A model generated the notes under the pieces. The model was not told where the DNA came from. It was given only the letters and a program-made list of their open reading frames with translations, and did no database searches. DNA of 9,806 nt. Source: Chloroflexota bacterium (GTDB lineage: Bacteria > Chloroflexota > UBA6077 > CF-72). The stretch spans positions 1 through 9,806 of the forward strand of contig JAFAPL010000732.1 of the NCBI GenBank assembly GCA_019247135.1. Reading direction: 5' to 3'. Positions 1 to 6,659 of the stretch are shown here, one piece after another (within the stretch, counting starts at the first letter, position 1; each line of letters starts with the position of its first letter). The position numbers and the translations under genes are program-made.

Positions 1-2992
1 GCGCGATCGCGAGCACAGCCTCGGCCAGTCCATCCGATCGCGCCTGGTCGGTGCGCGCGAGCGAGTCGGCAAGCTGCAGGGCTGCCCAGATATAGCGCGA
101 CCTGTAGTCGTGCCGCAATTGCTCGAGCCAGCCCCACGCGGCGTCGGCGACTAGAGGATCGCGATACAGCTCGATAGCCCGCGACAGCACCTGCGTTCGG
201 GCATCGTCGACCGCGCCGCGCGCGCGCGCAAGCGCCGCGTCGAATGTGCGAACGTCTGCCTCGAGCTGCAGCTGCGGGTTCAATTGATAGGTGTGGGCGC
301 CGTAGCGCACGGTTGCTTTACTCCCCAGGTCGTGGCGCAGGGAGTACGCGGCCATCTGCAGGTTATGCAGCGCACTCTCGACGGGCATTTCGGGCCACAT
401 CATCTGGGCGATCGTCTCGTCAGCCACCCCGTTGGGGTTGAGAACAAGCAGCGCGAGGAGCTCACGCGCACGGTCCACCTTGCGTTTGCCCTTGCGGATC
501 AACTCACCGTCGACGTGGAGCATGAACGGCCCGAACAATTGGACGTCCAGGCGCGGCAGCGGGTTCTCCGCGACGATCTCCAGATGCCCAGTGTTTTGCA
601 ACCCGGTCCACGGTCGCCGCGTCGACGCGATACGCTCCACGTCCGCGAGCAATACGGGGTTCAAGCCAATTGCTCGACCATACTCCAGGAGCCGCGTATC
701 CTCGGCCGCCGGACGCGCGAGCAAGGAGGGTAGTGCCGCTTCCTCTGCCAGGCGGATCGCTTGCTCGAGCAGGCTAGAGGCGCGCTGCGGTCGAGCCAGC
801 GCCAGGTACGCGGTTCCCAACCAGTACAGGGTTTCTGTTTGAGCTTCGGGCCCCCACGCGCCGTTCCCGCGCTCGAGGGCTGCTTCGATGTGGTGGACGG
901 CTCGTTCGCCCGCGCCGTCGAGGAGATGCAGTCGCCCAAGCGCGCGGTCGACGACCGCGATGAGTGCGGCTGAGCCGAGTCGCTGGGCTTCTGCCTGCGC
1001 TCGCGCGAGCAGCTCGCGAGCGGTCGCCAGCTCCTCCTGCAGCATGGCGGTTTCGGCGCGCCCGACGAGTGTTTCGATCAACAGTTCGCGTTCGACGGCT
1101 TCTTCGGCCAACTTGATGCCCTGGTCGAACGCGGCGATCGCATCTGCAAGTCGGCCGCTGGCTCTGTGCCATTGACCGACGTTGGACGTGATCAACGCCT
1201 CGAGACGGACTGCGCCGACGGCGCGCGCCGCTTCGAGCGCGTCGGCGAGCCCGGAGCCAGCCGCTTCCAGGTTGCCTGTACGCAAATTCAGGTCGGCCAC
1301 GTTCAACTGAGACAACGCGAGGCCGTTGCGGTCGCCGACCACGCGCCAGTGAGTGGCTGCCTGGGCCAGCGACTCCTGCGCAGCGGAGTAATCGCCCAGT
1401 CGCGTGTACACGATGCCGAGATTCATCTGAACGATGGCGAGATCGCGGGACGCGCCTTGGCGCGCGAGCAGGCGTTCGGCGCTGGCAAGCGAGTCCCGCG
1501 CTTCCGTCATGTCGCCGCGTAACGCGGCCACGAGGCCGCCGATGGCCAATGCGCGCGCCTCGAGCTGCCGGCGCCGATCGGCGGGCAGCGTGCAGTTGCG
1601 CAGCAGATGATTTGCGCCCGCCAGCCAGTCGGCTGCCGCCGCGAGTTCACCGGCGAAAGCCGTCGCATGGACGAGCTCGATGAGCGCGCTGATCTGAACG
1701 TACTCGTCCCCGGTGCGGCCGCCGAGCTGGAGTGCCGCTTCGGCCGCCTGCTTGGCTTCGGCCGGGTGTCCCGTGTTCTGCAAGGCCCGTGATTCCATGA
1801 GAGAGAGCTCGGGATCCGTGCGCCGCACCAACTCGGGCAGGAGAAACGCGGTCTCCAGCAGGACGCACCAGCGGCCGGTACGCAGGGCTTCCTCGGCCGT
1901 ATGGCGGACCATCTGAATCGCGCCTTCGATCTGGCCCAATTCCTGGCAGGCGCGGACCACGCTGACGGTGTCGAAGGTGTCGAGTCCAGCGTCGCGGACA
2001 GCCGACCAGGCGCGTGTGGCGCGACCGTCCACACTTCGACGCAAGCGGTTGAGCAGCGTTTCTCGGAGCAGGGCGTGCAAGCGATAGGTACCGTCCTCGC
2101 CCGCGACCAGAAATGGGCAACGTTCGGTGAGCGACAACAGCCGAGAGGGCCACGAGCCCTGGCCCAGAATTCGCTCGGCCATGGACGGCGTGATCACGTC
2201 GAGCACCGACAGCATCTCGAGCCAGTCCTGCTCTACAGGCTCGAGGCGCGATAGAACCTCGCGTTCGACGTAGCCGCCGAGCAGTGAGCCACCACCGAGA
2301 CCAAGCTTGCGTGGCGCGCCACCGAGCAGAATGCCAGCCACCCAGCCTTCCGCGTCGTCGTCACGGCTCGGGTCACCGCCGACGGCGGCGCGCAGCGCCC
2401 GGGTCTCGTCAGGTGTGAAGCGCAGGTCTTCGGTGCCCAACGGGAACACCTCGCCGTTGGCGACGAGGCGCGTCATGGACAACGCTGGAGGCTCTCGGGC
2501 GGTGATCACCACCTGCCCGGTTTCGGGCAGCTCGCGCACCAGACTGTCAATTGCCGCGATCACTTCATCCGATGCGTTGACAACCTGGAAGTCGTCAAGG
2601 ACCAGGATGAATCCAGCCGGCGCCTGCGTCAGATCCGCCAGGAGCAGTCGCGACAGACCTGCGCCTTGTGCATCCTCGGCGAGCCCATGCCGCAGGTTCT
2701 CGAGCAATCGCGGCTCATCGAAAGCAGCTTCGATCGCCTCGGCAAGACGCGCGAACAGCCGTTTGGAGTCGCGGTCGGCGCCCTGGAGCGTGATCCAGGC
2801 CACCGCCGCGCCGCTGTCGCGCGCATACGTCGCCGCAAGCGTGCTCTTCCCGAACCCAGCCGGCGCGACCAGAACAATCAGCGGCCGCGAGCGATGCCGA
2901 TGCAGCAGTTCGAGAAGGCGGTCGCGACGTAGCTCGTGCGGGGCGGAGGCGGGAACTCCGGATCCGGAATGAACGAGCACCACGTGACCCAT
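1..2992 (-). CDS. STAND-NTPase/TPR transcriptional regulator with C-terminal winged helix and BTAD domain (partial, 3' end outside window)
   Basis: This is a large signal-responsive transcription factor of the AfsR/MalT-like STAND class, acting in the cytoplasm on DNA. I translated the frame from 2992 down to base 2 (997 codons) and found no stop. Residues 43-51 (APAGFGKST) are a Walker A loop, and 128-134 (FILVLDD) a Walker B strand. Around 305-313 there is a MalT-like YRLHALLRE motif that usually follows the NTPase module. Residues of about 330-790 are Ala/Leu-rich helical repeats of TPR type. A winged helix begins near 815 (LFGPF at 819-823), and a BTAD domain begins at DVRTF (913-917) and is still running at the window edge. 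SARP regulators normally carry winged helix plus BTAD at the N-terminus; here they are C-terminal. ATG 2992 is the most upstream possible start because an in-frame TAA lies at 2996-2998; no good Shine-Dalgarno precedes it. The ligand and target genes are unknown. Family assignment is firm, function is not. Confidence 0.9.
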   Translation of the reverse strand, partial: MGHVVLVHSGSGVPASAPHELRRDRLLELLHRHRSRPLIVLVAPAGFGKSTLAATYARDSGAAVAWITLQGADRDSKRLFARLAEAIEAAFDEPRLLENLRHGLAEDAQGAGLSRLLLADLTQAPAGFILVLDDFQVVNASDEVIAAIDSLVRELPETGQVVITAREPPALSMTRLVANGEVFPLGTEDLRFTPDETRALRAAVGGDPSRDDDAEGWVAGILLGGAPRKLGLGGGSLLGGYVEREVLSRLEPVEQDWLEMLSVLDVITPSMAERILGQGSWPSRLLSLTERCPFLVAGEDGTYRLHALLRETLLNRLRRSVDGRATRAWSAVRDAGLDTFDTVSVVRACQELGQIEGAIQMVRHTAEEALRTGRWCVLLETAFLLPELVRRTDPELSLMESRALQNTGHPAEAKQAAEAALQLGGRTGDEYVQISALIELVHATAFAGELAAAADWLAGANHLLRNCTLPADRRRQLEARALAIGGLVAALRGDMTEARDSLASAERLLARQGASRDLAIVQMNLGIVYTRLGDYSAAQESLAQAATHWRVVGDRNGLALSQLNVADLNLRTGNLEAAGSGLADALEAARAVGAVRLEALITSNVGQWHRASGRLADAIAAFDQGIKLAEEAVERELLIETLVGRAETAMLQEELATARELLARAQAEAQRLGSAALIAVVDRALGRLHLLDGAGERAVHHIEAALERGNGAWGPEAQTETLYWLGTAYLALARPQRASSLLEQAIRLAEEAALPSLLARPAAEDTRLLEYGRAIGLNPVLLADVERIASTRRPWTGLQNTGHLEIVAENPLPRLDVQLFGPFMLHVDGELIRKGKRKVDRARELLALLVLNPNGVADETIAQMMWPEMPVESALHNLQMAAYSLRHDLGSKATVRYGAHTYQLNPQLQLEADVRTFDAALARARGAVDDARTQVLSRAIELYRDPLVADAAWGWLEQLRHDYRSRYIWAALQLADSLARTDQARSDGLAEAVLAIA

Positions 2993-2994
2993 CC

Positions 2995-3000
2995 ATTATG
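2995..3000 (-). promoter_or_regulatory. possible -10 element of the regulator gene
   Basis: CATAAT on the minus strand matches TATAAT at five of six positions and ends two bases before the ATG at 2992. No convincing -35 is seen 16-18 bp upstream. If it is used, transcription would begin a few bases inside the annotated gene, so either the real start is one of the GTG codons at residues 4-5 or this element is not the promoter. Confidence 0.2.
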
Positions 3001-3047
3001 CCCGCCCGCCTTCCTCGCCCGACGGCCGATCGCTGATGCACGCTTGG

Positions 3048-3053
3048 TAGACT
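3048..3053 (+). promoter_or_regulatory. possible -10 element, leaderless start of the polymerase-like gene
   Basis: TAGACT is followed by exactly seven bases and then the ATG at 3061, the spacing expected if the mRNA starts at the A of the start codon. No Shine-Dalgarno is visible between the upstream in-frame stop (TGA at 3034-3036) and the ATG. No clear -35 is present, so support is limited to the -10 match and the geometry. Confidence 0.25.
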
Positions 3054-3060
3054 GGCGCCG

Positions 3061-5358
3061 ATGCTGGGGTCCGCCGAGCGGTCGCATCCCTTCCAGCATC
3101 TGCTGTACGGATGTGACCCATCGACCGGCATCGTCTCAGTCGACGCTGATACAAACGGGCGCGCGCGTGTTTGGCAGCGAGACGCAGACTCTGTCCGACT
3201 GACCGAACACCGATTCCCGAACTGGTTCCTGACGACCAGCCTCGATCTGTTGGCCCATTTGCCCGCGGTCCGCTGGCCCGCTGAGGCGCTGCGGTCTGCG
3301 CACGGCAAGCTGGCTGGCATCGACATCGATGGTCTGGCCGTGGTCGTGCTCGACTCATCGCGTCCGTCTGACCCCTCCAGCTACCGCTACCTGGTACTGA
3401 CGACCTGCATGAGCGAGGTCGAGACCGCGCTCGTCGAGACCGCCAACAAGCGAGACGGTGGAGACGCGCAGACGCTCGACGATTTGCGCGGCCTGGTCCT
3501 GACATGCGACCCGGTCGAGCAATACCTGATCCTCAGCGGCCGCACGTACTTCAAATCCATGCAGTACGCCGATTTGCGGCGTATGCAGTTCGACCTCGAA
3601 ACCACGGGGTTGGACGAAGAGCGCGATCGCATCTTCATGATCAGTGTCAAAGATAGTCAGGGTTGCAACGAATCACTCGATTCAGGTCACCTGACTGAAC
3701 AGGAGCTGATCCGCCGGTTTGTCGAGCTGGTCCGCCGGCGCGACCCGGACGTTCTCGAAAACCACAACATCTTCGCCTTCGACTTGCCATTTCTCGTGCG
3801 TCGCGCGGCTCGCCTCGGCGTACCGCTGTCTCTCGGGCGCGACGGTTCCGAGCCACGCCTCGAGTCGGACCTCTTCGAGGCTGGCGAACGCGCTGAACCG
3901 TTCTTGCGCTGGCGCATCGCCGGCAGAGAAGTTGTGGACACGCAGCACGCCGTACTCCGCTACGGCGTCGCCGCGCCGGACCTGCGTCGGCATGGGCTCA
4001 AGGAAGCTGCGCGGTATTTCGGGCTCGCCCGCGAGGACCGCGAGTACGTGCCAGGCGCCGAGATCTGGGCTACGTTCCAGACAGACCCCGAACGCGTACG
4101 TCGGTACGCGGCGGGCGACGTCGATGAGGTGGATGGCCTCTCGCGACGCCTGCTCCCCACCGCGTTCGAGTTGTCCAGCATGCTGCCACGCGCGTACGAA
4201 CGCGTGGCAGCCAATGTGGGCCCGGCGGCGATCTGGGAACCGATCATGGTCCGCGCGTACCTGCACGCGGCGCACGCGATCCCCGCGCCGTTTACGCGGT
4301 CAGCGCATCCAACGAGCGGCTTGCGGGCCGAATTGTGCATGAAGGGAGTGGTTGGGCGCGCCGCCCGAGCCGCCGTGCGGCCGCTCTTGCCGCGTGTGCT
4401 GGCCGCGGAGTCGATCCATCCCTTCAACGACGTGCTGGAGCTGCAGCCGCGCCTTGTCGAGGCCGTGCTGGACCTGGACACACCGGGAGCGCAGGCGATC
4501 GCTGACGCTGGGCCGCGGTACCTGGCCGGCCAGGGGCTGTTTTCCGATCCGGAAGCAGCGAGCGACGTTGCCGACGCGGCTCGCGAGTACGTTGAGCGAA
4601 TCTTGCTGCAATTGCGCGCTCGTGGCTGCGAGGTCGTCGAGCTCGACAACGAAGAGGTGCTGTTCGCGACGCCAGCGAACTGGAACCCAACCGTTGAAGG
4701 TCAATTGGAACGCGAAGCCACGTCCTACCTCCCCGATGGGGTGCGGCTGACGTTTTCGACCACGTATCGGGCAGCGTATGCGCGCGCCCCTCGCACGACG
4801 ATTCTGCTGGGCGAGGACGACAGCGTGACCATGATGGGCGCGGCGTTTCGCCCCGGTCGCCTGGAGCGTTTCGGCGAAACATTCATGCATCGCGCGGCGC
4901 CACTCGCGCTCACGGGCGATGTCGTCGGTTTACGGCGCGTCTTCCTGGAGACGGTGCACCACTTACGCACCGCCCAGCTGCCTCTGGACGAGCTATGCGT
5001 GCAGGTGACGCTGCACAAGTCTCCGTCCCAGTACAGGCGCGGTGGGACACACGAGGAACCCTACGAGGTACTGCTCGCGGCGGGCGTGCGATCGTGGCGA
5101 GTGGGCCAGCGCATCCGTTATTTCCGCCTGCGGGGCGGCGAGCCACGGCTGCTGCGCGAAGGGGATGGGCTCTCGAGCGCCGAAGCCGACGCGGAATATT
5201 ACGTCCAGCGTTTGTACAGTCTGTACGCCCAGCAGTTTGCGCAGGCCTTCCGTCGGGACGATTACGTGCGCATCTTCGCGATCCCAACCGGCGTCGGACC
5301 ATATGCGGTCGAGGCGACCGAGCTGGACGACGTCCGGCCGATCGCCACACCCGTCTGA
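3061..5358 (+). CDS. family B DNA polymerase homologue with intact exonuclease motifs and degenerate polymerase motifs
   Basis: This 765-residue protein has the domain order of archaeal/bacterial family B polymerases: N-terminal domain (about 1-170), 3'-5' exonuclease (about 175-370), then palm and thumb. Exo I is FDLETTG with D178 and E180. Exo II is NIFAFD with D241. Exo III is YAAGD with Y349 and D353. All four acidic residues are present, so nuclease activity is plausible. The polymerase half is not normal. The motif A position (DxxSLYP in active enzymes) reads AAESIHPF at 448-455, with Ala at the catalytic Asp. Motif B (KxxxNSxYG) is unrecognisable near 475-490. Motif C (DTD) reads D529-N-E531. 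Motifs A and C are only about 80 residues apart, against about 135 in Pfu-type enzymes, so much of the fingers seems deleted. The palm end and thumb (about 560-750) still align. ATG 3061 is the only usual start after the in-frame TGA at 3034. A proofreading or structural repair/replication role is inference. Confidence 0.88.
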   Translation: MLGSAERSHPFQHLLYGCDPSTGIVSVDADTNGRARVWQRDADSVRLTEHRFPNWFLTTSLDLLAHLPAVRWPAEALRSAHGKLAGIDIDGLAVVVLDSSRPSDPSSYRYLVLTTCMSEVETALVETANKRDGGDAQTLDDLRGLVLTCDPVEQYLILSGRTYFKSMQYADLRRMQFDLETTGLDEERDRIFMISVKDSQGCNESLDSGHLTEQELIRRFVELVRRRDPDVLENHNIFAFDLPFLVRRAARLGVPLSLGRDGSEPRLESDLFEAGERAEPFLRWRIAGREVVDTQHAVLRYGVAAPDLRRHGLKEAARYFGLAREDREYVPGAEIWATFQTDPERVRRYAAGDVDEVDGLSRRLLPTAFELSSMLPRAYERVAANVGPAAIWEPIMVRAYLHAAHAIPAPFTRSAHPTSGLRAELCMKGVVGRAARAAVRPLLPRVLAAESIHPFNDVLELQPRLVEAVLDLDTPGAQAIADAGPRYLAGQGLFSDPEAASDVADAAREYVERILLQLRARGCEVVELDNEEVLFATPANWNPTVEGQLEREATSYLPDGVRLTFSTTYRAAYARAPRTTILLGEDDSVTMMGAAFRPGRLERFGETFMHRAAPLALTGDVVGLRRVFLETVHHLRTAQLPLDELCVQVTLHKSPSQYRRGGTHEEPYEVLLAAGVRSWRVGQRIRYFRLRGGEPRLLREGDGLSSAEADAEYYVQRLYSLYAQQFAQAFRRDDYVRIFAIPTGVGPYAVEATELDDVRPIATPV

Positions 5359-5388
5359 GCCCTTGCACACTTTGCCGGCATGCCCGGT

Positions 5389-5417
5389 TTGACACTCAAT
5401 GTGAACACTTCTATTGT
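5389..5417 (+). promoter_or_regulatory. sigma70-type promoter of the TPR/glycosyltransferase unit
   Basis: A perfect -35 (TTGACA, 5389-5394) is separated by exactly 17 bp from TATTGT (5412-5417), a four-of-six match to TATAAT. Transcription would start near 5424, giving a leader of roughly 60 bases before the TTG start at 5487. The promoter lies 31 bp after the stop of the polymerase-like gene, so the TPR/glycosyltransferase pair can be transcribed on its own. It is the best-formed promoter in the window. Confidence 0.65.
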
Positions 5418-5475
5418 GGCCGGAGCCTTGGGAAGACCCGCCTGAGTGATAGACAGGTCGATCCCGCAGAGCCGT

Positions 5476-5482
5476 AAGGAGG
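5476..5482 (+). promoter_or_regulatory. Shine-Dalgarno sequence that decides a TTG start
   Basis: AAGGAGG is a full match to the anti-Shine-Dalgarno core and sits four bases before TTG at 5487. An in-frame TAA at 5475-5477 rules out any earlier start, and no ATG or GTG follows in frame near the site, so the TTG start is well supported. The gap is slightly shorter than usual. Confidence 0.75.
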
Positions 5483-5508
5483 CGCCTTGGGGTACACGTA
5501 CCGGCGCC
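5481..5508 (+). promoter_or_regulatory. possible hairpin across the translation start of the TPR gene
   Basis: GGCGCC at 5481-5486 can pair with GGCGCC at 5503-5508, and just inside it GGTA (5491-5494) can pair with TACC (5499-5502) around a CACG loop. The unpaired bulge on the left side, 5487-5490, contains the TTG start codon, and the last two bases of the Shine-Dalgarno lie in the outer stem. Such a fold could reduce or gate initiation. Self-complementary GGCGCC is common in high-GC DNA, so chance is a real alternative. Confidence 0.35.
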
Positions 5509-6659
5509 GCCGCTCTGGGCCCAACTGGGGATTGATCGTATCCCTGGCCCTGGTAGTTGGCGCCGCGGCGTACTTCGTGCCGCAGTATCTCAATCCTCAG
5601 GCTGGTCCCCCGCCACCGCCATTAGGCGGCGACGCCGCGTCGGCTGTTGCCGCCGCACCCTCCGCCGGCCAGACTCCAGCAGCCGTGCGGCTGACCGAGG
5701 CTGACCAGCAGTTCACCGCGGGCCACTGGACAGCCGCGGCCGCGGCCTACGCCGACGTCGCCAGGACCGACTCGGCGAACGCAACAGCGCAAGCCGGCTG
5801 GGCGCGAGCTCTGATCTATGACGACAAACCGGCCGACGCCATCGAGCACGCCCAGAAAGCTGCCGACCTGGAGCCGCGTTCGGCGATTGATCAGGCCATC
5901 CTGGCGCTTGCCTTCGATTGGGCCGGCAACACCGATCGAGCGCTGACCAGCGCGCGCCGAGCGGTCGAGCTCGACCCCAACCTCGCGGATGGCCACGCCT
6001 ATCTCGCCGAGGCGCTGATCGACAAGTTCCGTCTCAAGGAGGCGAGCGACGAGCTCGACCACGCCCTGGGGGTCGGCGGCGCGGACAATCCAGAGGTGCT
6101 GCGCGTCCAGGCGTATCTCGCCGAAACCAATGCCGACTACGCCGGCGCCGTCGACCTGTACAGGCGCGCTGTAGACAAGGCGCCCGAACGGTCGTACCTG
6201 GAGTTGAGCCTCGGGCACGCATTACGCGCCATGAAGCGGTACGAGGAAGCCATCCAGGCATTTCAGCGCGCTGCTGATCTGAACGTGGACGATCCTCGCG
6301 CCGAGGGTGGTATGGGCATGGCGTACTACGCACGCGAGGAATACGACTCGGCGCAGAGCCATCTCGAACGATCTGTTGAAATCGACCCCAATTACGCCAA
6401 CGGCTGGGGTCAGCTTGGCTGGGTGTTCTACGTGCAGAAGCAGTACGACAAGGCCCAGCCTGATTTCGAGAAGGCGGCCGAGCTGGAGAAAGACCCGTCG
6501 AAGAACGCCGAGTATCGCCACGCGCTCGGCTGGATCTACATCAACACAAAGCAATACGCGAAGGCCAAAGAGGAATTCGATCAGGCCCTCGCCGAAAATC
6601 CCGACCTGCAAGGGGCCAGGGACGGCCTTCAGGTCGTCGCCGCGAACACCGCGCATTGA
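5487..6659 (+). CDS. membrane-anchored TPR-repeat protein
   Basis: This 390-residue protein starts at TTG. Its N-terminus is strongly basic (YRRRRS, 5-10) and is followed by one hydrophobic segment at about 14-33 with no cleavage-like site, so it looks like a signal anchor. The positive-inside rule places the C-terminal part outside the cytoplasm. A Pro-rich linker (PPPPP at 41-45) and an Ala-rich stretch lead into about nine tetratricopeptide units spanning roughly 67-384. The typical repeat ends are visible, for example ELDPN at 161-165 and EIDPN at 298-302, each preceded by a YxxA-type helix. TPR arrays bind protein partners and have no catalysis of their own. The stop codon overlaps the start of the glycosyltransferase gene, so the two are very likely co-translated and may work together at the membrane, for example as a scaffold; the partner is unknown. 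Family assignment is confident, function is open. Confidence 0.88.
   Translation: MGYTYRRRRSGPNWGLIVSLALVVGAAAYFVPQYLNPQAGPPPPPLGGDAASAVAAAPSAGQTPAAVRLTEADQQFTAGHWTAAAAAYADVARTDSANATAQAGWARALIYDDKPADAIEHAQKAADLEPRSAIDQAILALAFDWAGNTDRALTSARRAVELDPNLADGHAYLAEALIDKFRLKEASDELDHALGVGGADNPEVLRVQAYLAETNADYAGAVDLYRRAVDKAPERSYLELSLGHALRAMKRYEEAIQAFQRAADLNVDDPRAEGGMGMAYYAREEYDSAQSHLERSVEIDPNYANGWGQLGWVFYVQKQYDKAQPDFEKAAELEKDPSKNAEYRHALGWIYINTKQYAKAKEEFDQALAENPDLQGARDGLQVVAANTAH

Noticed and set aside
2307..2972. A 221-codon open frame on the plus strand
   Set aside because: It lies fully antisense to the NTPase part of the regulator, is rich in Ser/Arg/Ala of low complexity, and matches no family; high-GC DNA produces many such frames.
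2715..3326. A 203-codon minus-strand frame crossing the divergent intergenic gap
   Set aside because: It overlaps the starts of two well-supported genes, and the P-loop NTPase sequence is in a different frame beginning at 2992.
3960..4649. A 229-codon open frame on the minus strand
   Set aside because: It is antisense to the palm region of the polymerase-like gene and has a Ser/Arg/Ala-rich composition with no recognisable motif.
3061..5358. Annotation as a functional replicative or repair DNA polymerase (Pol II type)
   Set aside because: Catalytic motifs A and B are not present and the fingers span is too short, so only the fold and the exonuclease can be supported.
5374..5390. Small hairpin CCGG-CATGC-CCGG followed by TTT as a terminator of the polymerase-like gene
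   Set aside because: The stem is only four to five pairs and the T run is three bases long and part of the -35 box; it is too weak to call.
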